From Purpureocillium takamizusanense (lineage: Eukaryota > Ascomycota > Sordariomycetes > Hypocreales > Ophiocordycipitaceae): a stretch of 64,000 nucleotides of DNA. The notes beneath the pieces are model-generated. The model saw only the letters and a list, made by a program, of their open reading frames with translations, had not been told where the DNA came from and did no database searches. Positions 21,231 to 32,378 of the stretch are shown piece by piece. The position numbers were made by a program, and so were the translations under genes. Each line of letters starts with the position of its first letter. Within the stretch, counting starts at the first letter, position 1. The stretch lies in contig NC_063072.1 of NCBI RefSeq assembly GCF_022605165.1, positions 2,170,001 to 2,234,000 of the forward strand, written 5' to 3'.

Positions 21231-22096
21231 TCATCGTGATGATTCGGAGGTGCTCCCAGCCTCCGTGATGGTGGTCGGCGAAGAAGCCTCCAGCAGCTCG
21301 GCAGGCGCGATTTGTCGCCTCGGTCTCTTGAGCTCCTCCAACGTAACCCCGTCGAGCTTCGTGATGCCCACCATCGGCGCATCTCCCCTCTTCACAAACT
21401 CCCATTGGCCTGCGGCATCGTCAGCGCGAGTCAATTTGACCACAAATCGTGCATGAAGACTCACCAGGCAACTTGTTCCCCGCCAGACGGAACGCATCCC
21501 GCACGATCTGCTCGTGAATGCGTCCTCTGATCTCGAAAAGGACTTGGCTCACGGCCATGCGCGTCGCCCAGTGGTCGAAAGAGCCCTTGCCTTTACCCAT
21601 TCGCATCTACCGGGGCAAGTCAGCAACTATGCTCGTTCCGCCTCGAGCGCAGCTCAGTCCGTACCTCGTTACCGCTCACGTAAACGCCGACGTTGCAGCA
21701 TTTTCTCTTGTAGAGCCGGTATTTCTCGCCTCGGAGCCGCACCTTGATCGTATCCTCGGCCATTTTCAGATGCTTAGCGCTGATTCTTCGGTGATGGTCG
21801 ATCATTCGCAGCCCGTAGTCGCCCCATATGACCGTTGTGCCCTTTGTCGAGCCGCCAGTTGCGACGCGCGGACGACCCTTGGCCATCTTCTTTCTGCGAT
21901 CCAGGCTCGGCTCCAGCCAGCTGCCCAGGACCGGGGCCGTCGTAGAGAAAGCTCTCGCATTCTGGAGTCGTGACGGCGCGGCGACCGTTCTCGATGCGTG
22001 CTGAATCGGGGCTCTGAGCTGTCGCAGCGGCGAAGAGCCACTTAGTCTCAATCCCTGGAAGGCATTGAGCAATGCCGTCGTGCTGACGGACTTCAT
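21231..22096 (-). CDS. MRPL16: mitochondrial large-subunit ribosomal protein L16 (uL16m)
   Basis: Exons (complement) 22096-21665, 21606-21465, 21409-21231 encode 250 residues. The first 60 or so residues are Ser/Ala/Arg-rich without acids, as expected for a mitochondrial presequence. The L16 core follows: [16 protein letters not shown], then WGDYGLRM, and [13 protein letters not shown], the signature loop of L16/L10e proteins near the peptidyl-transferase centre. The C-terminal tail (about 60 residues after LPGQWEF) is a fungal extension. The first intron lies just before the RMGKGKG motif. My donor (GAG|GTACGG) gives [11 protein letters not shown], whereas relatives often read NEVRMRMG, so a few residues at this junction are uncertain. 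The gene diverges from RFC1 across 376 bp. Confidence 0.93.
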
Positions 22097-22270
22097 CGTG
22101 GCGGCTGGTCGTATCGTCGTTGAGGCTGTTCGGCGTCGAGCTCCGGAAAATCTTCCCCAGCAGGTCAAGCTGAGCGCCGTCAAACCGCTGACTCATCACG
22201 ATTAGTGGTGGTGGTTCATAGGCCTAAATTCTCAGGCCCAAGGACAGGCCAATTAAGCTCAAGTCACGGA

Positions 22271-22289
22271 CTTCGCGTCAGCTTCGCGT
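22271..22289 (+). promoter_or_regulatory. direct repeat of CTTCGCGTC in the MRPL16-RFC1 promoter
   Basis: Two copies of CTTCGCGTC, 11 bp apart start to start (22271-22279 and 22282-22290 approximately), lie midway between the MRPL16 and RFC1 start codons. Each contains TCGCGT, a one-base variant of the MluI cell-cycle box, with the CGCG core intact. The spacing is about one helical turn, so two bound proteins would sit on the same face. Function is inferred. Confidence 0.5.
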
Positions 22290-22472
22290 CCTGCTGCGGG
22301 TCTGGCGTGCACGTCACCAGGCCATCAATTTCCAGGCTGCCGCGCTGCCTTCAACGACCGCTCTCGGGCATCAGGCAGCACACCGCCAATGGTGATAAAA
22401 GGACCCCGAGGTCCCGACCCGAGACTTGGAATTGGCTTTTGAACATCCGACGACGTCAATCTCGGGGACGAG

Positions 22473-25400
22473 ATGCCTGACATTCGGTCGTTCTTTGCAC
22501 CGAAAGGTGGTGCGGCTCCTCCAAAACCAGCTCCGGTCAAAAAAGAAGAGGCGCCAAAGGTTAAGCGAGGTATGCTCTGCGCCTCGAGCTTTTCATGTCG
22601 TCGCATGCTAATTACGCTCAAAGGTCGCAAAGTTATCGAAGATAGCGAGGACGACGAGGTTGTTGAGTAAGTTCACATTGATAGCAACATCGACCCCTCG
22701 GCTGACCCTGAGCAGAGAGAAGAAGCCCGCAGCAAAGGCGGCACCGAAGAAGAAGAAGGCGTGAGTTTGTGCTTGGCCGCTAAGCGCAGATATACTCTCT
22801 GACGCTATCACAGAGATGTCGAGCCCAAGGGAGTTGCAATTTCTGCCGACGATTATTTCGCTTCGACCAATGACAGCAAAAAGCCCAAAGTCCCAACGAC
22901 TCCGAAGAAAGGCGCAAGCAGGGCGCAGGTGAAGGAAGAGGTCCCGGTTCGGTCCAGTCCTCGAACAAAGCAGTCGGCTTCAAAGTCCGATGCTCCCGCC
23001 GCAAACGGCACTCAGACAAAGAAGAAAGCGGTTTCTTATAAGCAACACAAAACGGAGGACGATGACGCATATATGGAGGATGCAGACGAAGATCCCGATG
23101 ACATATATGCCGCTGACGCCAAAGGACGCAACAAGCGCAAGAATGACGAATACGTTGAGTCGGATTCCGAGGACGAAGTTGTCCCACAGCCTAAGAGAGT
23201 TGCGTCTCGCGGGCGACAGTCCGCTGGGACAAAGAACGTAAATGAATCTGCTAAGGCTGAAAAGACCACAGCTGCCGGTAGGAAGCGTAAAACCCCCTCG
23301 CAGGACTCTGATGAAGAAGAGGAAGAGGAATTGCCCAGAAAGAAGCCGACCACCGCGAAATCCCGAGCCCCAAAGCCCAAGAAGGCGGACGACCCTGAAG
23401 ATTCCCAGATTCAAATCATTCTGGACAGCGTCGCCACAGTCCGCCCTCCAACGCCTCCGCCGAAAGACCCCAATGCCAAGTTCGACTGGCGGAAAGCAGC
23501 TGCTGGCGGAGGCAATGCGTCGGCCCAACCAACAGGCATGGCCGACGTTCCAGAAGGAGCCGAGGAGTGCCTCAGTGGACTTTCGTTTGTCTTCACTGGT
23601 GTTTTGCAGACGATTGGGCGTGACGAGGCCCAAGCGCTTGTCAAGCGCTACGGCGGCAAGGTGACTGGTCAGCCGAGCAGCAAAACAAGCTTCGTGGTTC
23701 TTGGTGAAGATGCTGGTCCAAGCAAATTGGCCAAGATCAAATCACATGGCATCAAGACCATTGATGAGAACGGACTCTTCGATCTTATCCGCAAGCTGCC
23801 TGCGTACGGAGGATCGGGCAAGGGAGCACAGAAGGCGCAAGAGAAGAAGAAGGCTGAAGAGGAGAAGGTGAAGCAGCAGGTGGCGGAGATGGAAGCAGAA
23901 GAAAATGCCAAAAAGGCGGCCGAGGCAAAGGCGGCCAAGAAAGCCGCAGCATCTCAAGGCGCTACCGGACGAGCGCCACAACCTACAACAACAACTGTTC
24001 AGCTGCTGACCTCCAAGTATGCGCCGACACAGCTTAGCCACATCTGCGGCAACAAAGGCCAGGTCGAGAAGATTCAGTCTTGGCTCAAGAACTGGCCAAA
24101 GTCGAAGAAGTACAATTTCCAGCGGCGTGGTGCAGACGGCATGGGTGGAGCGCGTGCTATTATCATCTCTGGCCCGCCAGGTATCGGCAAGACCACTGCT
24201 GCGCACTTGGCTGCCAAGCTGGAGGGCTATGACGTCCTGGAGAGCAACGCCAGTGACACGAGAAGCAAGAAGCTCGTCGAGGCTGGAGTGAGTGACGTGA
24301 TGAACAACACGTCGCTCTTGGGGTACTTTGCGGGCGATGGAAAGGCTGTGGACACGTCGAAGAAGAAGATCGTCCTCGTCATGGACGAAGTTGACGGCAT
24401 GTCTGCTGGCGATCGAGGTGGCGTTGGCGCATTGGCGAAATTCTGCAAAGTTACGGAAGTCCCCCTCATCTTGATCTGCAACGAACGCAAGTTGCCCAAG
24501 ATGAAGCCTTTCGACCATGTCACTTTTGACATCAGGTTCAACCGGCCGACTGTCGACCAAGTTAGATCCCGGATCATGACCATCTGCCACCGAGAAGGGC
24601 TGAAGTTGCCCGTTCCCGTGGTCGACGCACTCATCGAGGGCAGCAACAAGGACATCCGACAAATCATCAACATGATCTCGACGGCGAAACTCGACCAAAG
24701 TAGCATGGATTACGACCAGGGGAAAGCAATGACCAAAGCCTGGGAGAAGCACGTCGTCTTGAAGCCTTGGGACATCTGTCAAAAGATGCTGGCCGGTGGG
24801 CTGTTTGCCCCCGCCAGTAAAGCAACGCTCAACGACAAGATTGAGCTGTATTTCAACGATCACGAGTTCAGCTTTCTCATGATTCAAGAGAACTATCTGC
24901 GCACGAAACCCATGGCATTGAACGGCAAGGGCTACACGAAACGGGAGGAGAACCTCAAGGCCCTGGAACTGTTCGATAATGCGGCGCAGAGCATCAGCGA
25001 CGGTGACCTGGTGGACCGCATGATCCATGGTCCGCAACAGCATTGGAGCCTGATGCCGACCCATGCCATTTTCAGTACCGTTCGTCCTGCCAGCTTTATC
25101 GCCGGACAACTCATGGGTACCAACTTCACGTCTTGGCTGGGCAACTTCAGCAAAACTGGTAAACTGGGCAGATATGTTCGAGAGATACACTCTCACATGC
25201 GTCTCAAGTCCTCGGGTGATCACAACGAAATTCGCCAGGAGTACATGCCGGTTTTGTGGAATCAAATGGTCAACCGACTGCAAAATGAAGGGACAGACTG
25301 CGTTGACGATGTCATCGAATTGATGGACAGCTACTACCTTACACGCGAGGACTTTGACGCGATCCAGGAGCTCGGCGTCGGGCCGATGACGGACGAGAAG

Positions 25401-25800
25401 GTCAACATTGAGACGAAGACGAAGGCCGCCTTCACCAGAACGTGAGTCTTATTGTTCCTTGCACCGTTCTGCGCACCACTGAGCTGACACGCGACGCAGA
25501 TACAATGCCATGAACCACCCTGTGCCCTTCATGAAAGCCAGCAACGTGCTGGCCCCGAAAAAGCAGACCAAAGAGGCGCCTGATCTGGAAGAGGCTATTG
25601 AAGAGGAAGACGAGGCGGACGTGGCCGAGCCTATCGAAGTTGACGACGACGAGATCGACTTCAAGAAAGATAAGTATATCAAACAACCCAAGGCGAAAAA
25701 GCCGGCCAAGAAGGCCACCAAGAAGTCCAAGGATGCTGCAGACGATGACGGCGGCGAAACCAAGGCCAAGACGGGCAAGGGAAAGAAGGGAAAGAGATGA
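22473..25800 (+). CDS. RFC1: replication factor C large subunit 1
   Basis: Large subunit of the PCNA clamp loader. Five exons: 22473-22569, 22624-22666, 22716-22760, 22814-25441, 25500-25800; 1037 residues. The N-terminus (DIRSFFAPK) is a PCNA-interacting-type motif seen at the start of RFC1 proteins. A charged, disordered Lys/Asp/Glu region with nuclear-signal-like clusters follows. A BRCT domain is at about 310-390 (LSGLSFVFTG...GGKVTG...SFVVLG) and a Lys/Glu/Ala-rich coiled coil at about 395-445. The AAA+ module has Walker A SGPPGIGKTT at about 514-523 and Walker B LVMDEVDGM near 573. Collar and RFC1 C-terminal domains come next, then a highly basic Lys-rich tail (ends KGKKGKR). Three tiny 5' exons (97, 43 and 45 nt) precede the 2.6-kb exon. 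Small RFC subunit 5 is encoded nearby. Confidence 0.97.
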
Positions 25801-26426
25801 GCCCGGAGTGAGGGCACTTTTGCATTTGTATTGAATATGCATATCTTGCCTTGGGCGCGTTGTTTCGAGTCTGCAAGCCGTGCGTGTGCATGAGCGGGAT
25901 ACGATGTTGGAGTTACCGGCGCAGCAACACGTTACTCAGGTTCTGGCGCCAATATCAACATAGTTGGACCTTCAGCGGTGTACCCCCTGCATGTGAAATC
26001 TGAACCATGAGAACAGGGCAACCAGCGAGGCGGGTGGTTGCCCTGGTGCCTGCTGGTGTGCGCTCGAAGCAGCTGTTCGCACAGCGCCACGGTAACGAAC
26101 CGACTCTCTGCCGGTGGCCTTTTGTTGTTCTCGTACTTCCAGACGCGTCTGCACTTGCACCAGTCCTACCTCTTCTCTTCTGTGCATCCCACGCGCAGCT
26201 ACTTGGACTCCGTCGTCACAACCTCACCGTGTGTGGCTGCTGCAAGCCGAGATCTCCATCCGCTTCCAAGGCGCGCTTGACACTTCAAGCTCACAATCAT
26301 CGATCTACTCTTGAACGCACAGCTGCTTGCAACTGAAAAGGTTTGTCATCTCTTGCACGGAAGTGTGTCCATTCGACCGGGCCATCGCTGAACCTTGACA
26401 GGTGTACGAAACGAGCACGCGTCACG
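25801..26426. other. RFC1 3' region and promoter of the next gene
   Basis: Tandem intergenic stretch of 626 bp with no protein-like frame. It must hold the RFC1 terminator and the promoter and leader of the gene starting at 26427. CA-rich and CT-rich tracts near 26150-26340 fit a fungal transcription start region. Confidence 0.5.
26341..26401 (+). other. possible 5' UTR intron
   Basis: GTTTGT at 26341 and ACAG ending at 26401 frame a 61-nt segment with a GCTGAAC branch-like sequence about 10 nt before the 3' end. It lies 25 nt before the start ATG at 26427. Size and signals match introns elsewhere in the window. No coding constraint tests it. Confidence 0.4.
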
Positions 26427-28673
26427 ATGTCTTCGTTGGGCGACGGCGACGAGCATCGCAACCCGGATCAGTCTCTCATAGAGCAGGGCGTCCACTACAA
26501 TCAGGGAGGTGGTTATTCTATGGGCTTCGCTGCCGGTCAGGTCTCTGAGGACGACCTCATCGATCACGCCATGGAGGCGGACGACGGCGACCCCCGTGCC
26601 CGTGCCACTCTCGAAGGCCTTTCCCTCAGCGATGACGCTGCTCCTGCGGGTGAGCTTGACTACGGAGCTGAAGATTTGGTCGCTTCCTACACCGAAGGCG
26701 AATATGCCATGTTTAATGACACGGCGGCCTTGTCGACCCCGAAGACTGTGAGATTTGCCGACGAGCTGGAGACGGTGATTCCTCCGTCGCCCGACTACTA
26801 TTCGACCTCGACCTCCTCCTCCTCCTCGCCCCTTTCGGCGTCGGACAGCGATGAGCCGTGCCATCGGGTCGAAGGCTGCACTGAGAATACGATCGACGGA
26901 GGCGAGTGGCGCATGAGCAGCTCGATGATGATGGCGTACAGCGCCATGCGCGGTGGAGAGAGCATCACCGACTCGGGCTCGGCGGATCAGGCGGCGACTC
27001 ATCCCGGAGTGTCGACGGGTGAGGCCAACATTTTTGCGCATCATGCGTCGTAAGTATCTTCTTCTTATTCTTTCCGTTTCTCTTGGATTTGCTTCCTGCC
27101 AAAAAAAAAAATTGTAAATGCTAACGCGTTGTCAGATCGCTTACGGCGGACGCTCGAAAGTCAGACAACGACAACCCAGGAACGCAGGATATCTTTGCCA
27201 TCACTCGCCCAGACTATGAGCACCTGACTCTCCCCGCGGGCGCGGCGAACAACAACATCAAAAACGATGACAACAACGCTGGCCTTCCGGAACACATCGT
27301 TCAGGGCCTCAAGCGCCAGGCGCAACTCGAAGGCAAGCACAGCATCGACGGTAAAGGAGCCCTGCACCCCATCAAGAAGCCGCGGCGTGGCACTGACCGA
27401 GACGGTTCGCACCCAGTAGTAGGCCCCTCGGATGCCGAGTTCTAGAGCAGCCCGGATCAGGAGAGGCAGCCGGAGCCATCGTTTGCCGGTAAGCGGACCA
27501 TAATCCATGCCGCTCAGCGTCAATGATGAGCCAGAGAGCGGGCACGCAACACAAAAACCCCCCAAACTAAAACATGATGTTTTTTTTAAATTGTAGAGTT
27601 GTATGATGTGTCTGATGGCGAGGACGACGTCGCGGACGGGCGTATCTCGCCTTGCACGTTCCGCCTATGGGCCGACGGCGCCGCGGAAGAGAGCGAGCGC
27701 GCTGGTCCCCATGAGGGAGTAACTGAACAGGTCGATGATGTATGTGTTTGCATTGTCTGGCGCCTCTGGGTGGCGACGATGGACTAAAAAGCGCTGTTAG
27801 GAGATTGACGATTATGAGTTGGATTCGGCCGTTGCAGAGGCGGGCTCTGATCGCGACTCTCCGCAGCAACATGACGACGCCGAGGAGGAGGCCAACACGG
27901 TCTGGCCGCCGGCTCGCTACGCCGGCAATCTTGATTTTGAGTTCTGGCTGGAGAGCATCGCGCCGGCCGGTGTCGTCAGACACTACCCTCGCCCGGTGAC
28001 CATTCCCGCACAGCAGGAATACTTGAGCGTTCCCATCACCGATGTAAGTCCTGTTCTTCTTCTTTCACTACCCTCTTCCTTCTCCCCCTTTGTGTACAAA
28101 TGTCCTAGAGCCCTGAAGCCGACCGCTGACTTGGGGTTCGTTTCGCTCTCGTAGGAAGAGATCCAGGCCGCGCTCGCCGCCCCGGACCTCCCGGAGGCCT
28201 TTGACGGCATCGCGCCCGAAGACGTCTACGAAGAGCTCCAAGACCGCCACCAGCGCCTCGCCGCCGCCAACCTTGCCGTCACCGACGCCATCGCCGCGCA
28301 GTGGACGTACGCGCAGCGCATCAACCGGCGCGCCCTGCTCGTGCAGCAGGCCGCCCGGGCCGCCGCGGCCGTCGAGCAGCGCGCAGAGCAGCAGCAGCAA
28401 CTCCAGCAGCAGCAGGACCCGGCCGGCCGCCGCCGCAGGGAGGTCTACCGGTACGTCGAGGCGCGGCTGCGCGGCGTCGCGGCGCACGCCGACGAGGTCG
28501 AGGCCCAGGCCGTGAGGCTGTGGACCGAGGTGACGGACATGATGCGCGTGGACCGCGCACTCGGACAGACGGCGCTCGACCTGGCGCGCGCTGTTGGCTT
28601 GACCGGCCGTGATCTGGAGGAGGGCGATTTGGACGCGTTGTGTGAGCGCGTGATTCAGATGGGTCGCGAGTGA
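26427..28673 (+). CDS. unknown acidic protein with C-terminal coiled coil, five exons
   Basis: Exons 26427-27049, 27136-27350, 27597-27739, 27801-28043, 28155-28673 give 580 residues with consistent phases. The N-terminal two thirds are acidic and mostly disordered, with Ser/Thr/Asp stretches and TPKTVRFADE, which resembles an RVxF-type phosphatase-1 docking context (KTVRF). A short aromatic segment (NLDFEFWLESIAPAGVVRHY) follows. The last exon encodes an Ala/Gln/Arg-rich helical region with a Gln run (about 480-500), predicted to form a coiled coil. I do not recognise a family. Intron 2 (27351-27596, 246 nt) is longer than the rest and its GTAAAG donor is weaker, so that junction is the least certain. 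A role in scaffolding or spindle/kinetochore work is possible from the layout but unproven. Confidence 0.68.
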
Positions 28674-29498
28674 GAGAGCCTGAGTGATGCGCATGCTTCT
28701 GGTGAGAAGCGAGTGAGAGAAAAAGGGGGGGTTTGGTTTGGGTTTGGGATCGTTGTTTGTCAGGAGATGCGGAGACGACGACGACGAGCTCCTATGGCGT
28801 TGGATGAGAGCGCGGCTCAGTCCAAGACCGTTGTTTGATCTTTTTCTTTTGCGGAGGCGAGAGAGTCGCCAGGACGGATGGGCCCTTGGGAAACGGACGA
28901 AAGCGCCTCAATGTCAAGACTGGCCCGGCCGACATTGCCTTGTATCGCGTCTGGGAGACGCTGCCTATCCCGCGGTCTGCCGTCTTGCAGGGACTTGGTG
29001 GCGTCAATGTCCACGTCTTCAAAGGACTGGATCCCAACAACTGTGGACGACGTCAGAAAACAGTAAGGGTCATAGTATGGATGGTGGTATACACATGTGC
29101 AACGAGTGCACAGGGTGGATTAGGAGTAGTAGGTAGTCTCGCGGGCGTCCGTCCCGACCTGGGGAACAGGGGCGCGTCGTGAAGCAGGCTGCATGAGCAT
29201 GTACATGGAAAATACCACTGTCCTCCCGAAACCCTTTGCCCCTTTTATTCTTTCGAAAGGTTGCATCGCCGTCTTTCTTCTTCTTGGTCCACCCGCCATG
29301 CAAGACGCAAAAGCTCGAAAACGAAACGTAAATCCACCGTCATGAGAGGAGCATGATGTTACATCTTGTCCAACAACGCCGGCCCGGATAATCCCCGACA
29401 GTAACAGTATATAATAGTACAATGGTTCGGTTTTTGGTGGTCCGACGACCCGCGTAACGGCACGGGCGAGCCGTTTATTCATGTCATAAGCGACTCGT
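28674..29498. other. convergent 3' intergenic region
   Basis: Separates the stop codons of the unknown coiled-coil gene (plus) and MGE1 (minus). No protein-like frame. Short AT-rich pieces near 29390-29425 could contribute to 3' end formation. Confidence 0.5.
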
Positions 29499-30302
29499 CT
29501 AGCTGTTCTTGACGACGCCGACCTTGGCGGCGCGTAGGACGCGGCCGTTGAGCTTGAAGCCCTTTTGCTGGATGTGGAAGACGGTGTTGTTCTCCTTGTC
29601 GGGCTGCGGGGCCATAAAGGTGGCCTCGTGCTCGTTGGGGTTGAACTTTTCGCCCTCCGGGTCTAGCCGCTCCAGGCCGTGCTTGGCGAGCGTCTGGAGC
29701 AGGATGCTCTCCGTCATCTTGAGGCCGTCGTACAGGTTGACGAGGTCCTGGTTAACGGCGGCGTCGAGCTTGTCGGCGGGCACAGTGGTGAGGGCGCGGT
29801 CGAGGTTGTCGACGCTCTCAACGAGGTCCTTTGCGAACTTTTGGATGGCGAAGTCGCGGGCCGTTTTGACCTCGCGCGCGGTGCGGTCCTGAAGGTTGCG
29901 GAAGTCGGCGACGGTGCGCATGCACTTGTCCTATTCTCTCTTTGTGAGCGTGCCGTGTCTATAGTAGAGCTCCTATTTGCAACAGGTCAGGGGCGGGTGA
30001 GAGCGAACCTTCCACTCCTTGGCCTCGGTCTCCTTGGTCTCAAGCGTCTTCTTCAGCTCCGACAGCGCATCGGCGTCGCCGCCCTCCTCCTTGGTAGCTT
30101 CGGGCTTGTCCTTGTCGCCCTCGGCCGGCGTTTCCTTGGCCTCGCTGTACCAGCGAGCAACGGAAGGCTGGGCTGCCCGGGCGGCGAGCGGTGACGGCAC
30201 AGCGGACTGGAACTGGGGCCGTAGCAGGGGCTTGCCGGCGGCGGCTAGCCTTGGGGCAGAGCGCAGAGCTCTGGAGGAAGAAGAGAGGACTTGTCGGAGC
30301 AT
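29499..30302 (-). CDS. MGE1: mitochondrial GrpE nucleotide-exchange factor
   Basis: Releases ADP from mitochondrial Hsp70 (Ssc1) during matrix protein import and folding. Exons (complement) 30302-30009 and 29930-29499 encode 241 residues. Residues 1-50 are an Arg/Ser/Ala-rich mitochondrial presequence ending near ARWYS. An acidic/Lys linker and long helix (ELKKTLETKETEAKEWK) follow. The GrpE core starts at RTVADFRNLQDRTARE and includes the family segment FAKDLVESVDNLDRAL. The beta domain ends with GFKLNGRVLRAAKVGVVK, the conserved GrpE C-terminus. The intron (78 nt) has a slightly unusual GTTCGC donor; phase and the protein across the junction (EWK-DKCMR) support it. The start ATG faces RPN6 across a shared promoter. 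Confidence 0.97.
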
Positions 30303-30974
30303 TGTGGCTAGGCTGGGGGAGATGTGTGTCGAAAGGGGTATCTAGGAGGCGGAATTGCGGTCAATTCGTCTCTCTGGCGGCTGCGAGGACGAAGTGGAAG
30401 CTATCGCGTGAGCGGCAAAAGGTAGCAAAGCAGCTTCTTGGAGTCGGCCTAAGACGGGCGCTGAAATTTCAACGCCGGGTGCCGGAGGCGGGAGCACGGG
30501 AGGCTGCGGATCAACGACGGGCCGCCATAGGTGGTGCACTGCTCTGCTCGCTAGAAGCGGAAGGAACTCAGCGCTGCGGGAGGAAGGAACCTTGCTTGGT
30601 TGGAAGGGAGCTTGGAGCGGCGCCCCGGTTTTCCGGGAGCCGCCATTGCTTGCGCTGTGCCAGCCAGGTCCCGCCCCAATGGCTGACGCGCGCTGTGGCT
30701 ACCTGCTGCGAGGCTGGCTGAGGTGGCTGCCGACACAGCTCAGACACTGACTGACTGGCCTGGCTGCGACTTGCACATCACCACCATCATCACCATCACC
30801 GCCTCATCAACCGTCACCAAAAAGTCTGCCCTCTGCAGCCACCGACGACGCAGCGGCAACTGATCTCGCGCCACTGATTCTGCGTGTCATCTCACTCGCA
30901 CCTTGTCAGTTCCTTCTTCGCCGCCGCCGCCGCGCCCTCGCCTGCCCGTTGCGCCCGAAGAATCCACATTCACG
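30303..30974. promoter_or_regulatory. divergent promoter of MGE1 and RPN6
   Basis: A 672-bp region between two head-to-head genes for a mitochondrial co-chaperone and a proteasome subunit. CA/CT-rich leader sequence (30780-30910) precedes RPN6. GGTAGCAAA at 30421-30429 differs by one base from the yeast proteasome box GGTGGCAAA; given one mismatch and distance this is weak evidence. No TATA box is obvious. Confidence 0.5.
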
Positions 30975-32378
30975 ATGGCGGCCGGCGACTCGAGCCGGAT
31001 CCAGGAGGCCCAGAAGCTGGCCAAGACGGATCCTCGGCAGGCAGAGGCTATCTACAAAGATATCACCTCCAAGGCGCCCCAGGCGACTTCCGATGCCGCC
31101 ACCAGAGAATACGAGACGGCCTTGATAAGCTTGGGCGAGCTCTACAGGGATGAGAAGTGCGTCTCCCCTTCCGTGCCGTGTGCCACCCGCGGGAGCCTCG
31201 CAGAGACGGACCGCTGACACCTGGACAGGAAGACGCAACAATTGGTAGACCTGGTGCGCGAGAGCCGCTCCGTCTTCTCGTCCTTTGCCAAGGCAAAGTC
31301 TTCCAAGTTGGGTGCGTGCGGACCCTGACGCCCTCGCTTGGATATAGTGGCTGACTTGTGCGCTCCCTCAGTCCGGCAATTGCTCGACCTCTTCAAGGAC
31401 ATACCAAACAGCACCGACACCGAGGTATACGTCACAAAAGACTGCATCGAATGGGCCACGGCCGAGCGCCGCGCCTTCCAGCGCCAGGACCTTGAGGTCC
31501 GCCTCGTTGCCCTCTACATGACCAAGCAATCCTACTACGACGCCCTGACCCTCATCAACGGCCTCCTGCGTGAGCTCAAGCGCCTCGACGACAAGCTTCG
31601 CCTCGTCGAGGTTCAGCTCCTCGAGTCGAGGGTCTACCACGCTCTCGGCAACATCCCTAAGGCCCGCGCCGCCCTCACCACCGCCCGGACGAGCGCCGCC
31701 AGTGTCTACACGCCGCCCATGCTGCAAGCCAACCTCGACATGCAGAGCGGTATGCTCCACGCTGAAGACAAGGACTTCAACACGGCATTCTCCTACTTCA
31801 TCGAGGCCCTGGACGGCTATCACAGCCTCGACGAGAGCGCCAAGGCCCAGGCGGCCCTGCAGTACATGCTGCTGTGCAAAATCATGCTCAACCTCGTCGA
31901 CGACGTTAACCAGCTCATGGCCTCCAAGCAGGCTGTCAAGTACGCGGGAAAGAACCTTGAGGCCATGAAGGCCATCGCCCGCGCGCACTCGAACCGCTCT
32001 CTCGAGGAGTACGAGCGCGCCCTGTCGTCGTACCGCTACGAGTTGGGCAGCGACGCCTTCATCCGCAACCATCTGCGGCGCCTCTACGACGCCATGCTCG
32101 AGCAGAACCTCATCAAGGTCATTGAGCCCTTCTCCCGTGTTGAGATTGACCACATCGCCAAGATGGTCGGCCTCGACACCCAGCAGGTCGAGCGCAAGCT
32201 GTCCCAAATGATACTCGACAAGGTCATCATCGGCGTCCTGGACCAGGGCGCGGGCTGCCTCATCGTCTTTGACGAGGCGCAGCGCGACGAGTCGTACGAC
32301 GCGGCCCTGGCCACCATTGAGAAGTTGAGCAACGTCGTGGACGTGCTGTACACGAACCAGGCATCCATGCTCGAGTAG
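30975..32378 (+). CDS. RPN6: 26S proteasome lid subunit Rpn6
   Basis: Lid subunit of the 19S regulatory particle (human PSMD11) that clamps the lid to the base and core and stabilises the 26S proteasome. Exons 30975-31156, 31229-31311, 31372-32378 encode 423 residues, the normal length. An N-terminal array of helical TPR-like repeats (from EAQKLAKTDPRQAEAIYKDI) leads into a C-terminal PCI domain, with the winged-helix part near FSRVEIDHIAKMVGLDTQQVERKLSQMI and the last helix IEKLSNVVDVLYTNQ. Both introns are GT-AG with matching phases. The start is the first ATG and sits right before the conserved N-terminal repeat. Confidence 0.97.

Noticed and set aside
23742..25283. 513-codon minus-strand frame opposite RFC1
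   Set aside because: Antisense shadow of the RFC1 AAA+ region, without any recognisable protein pattern.
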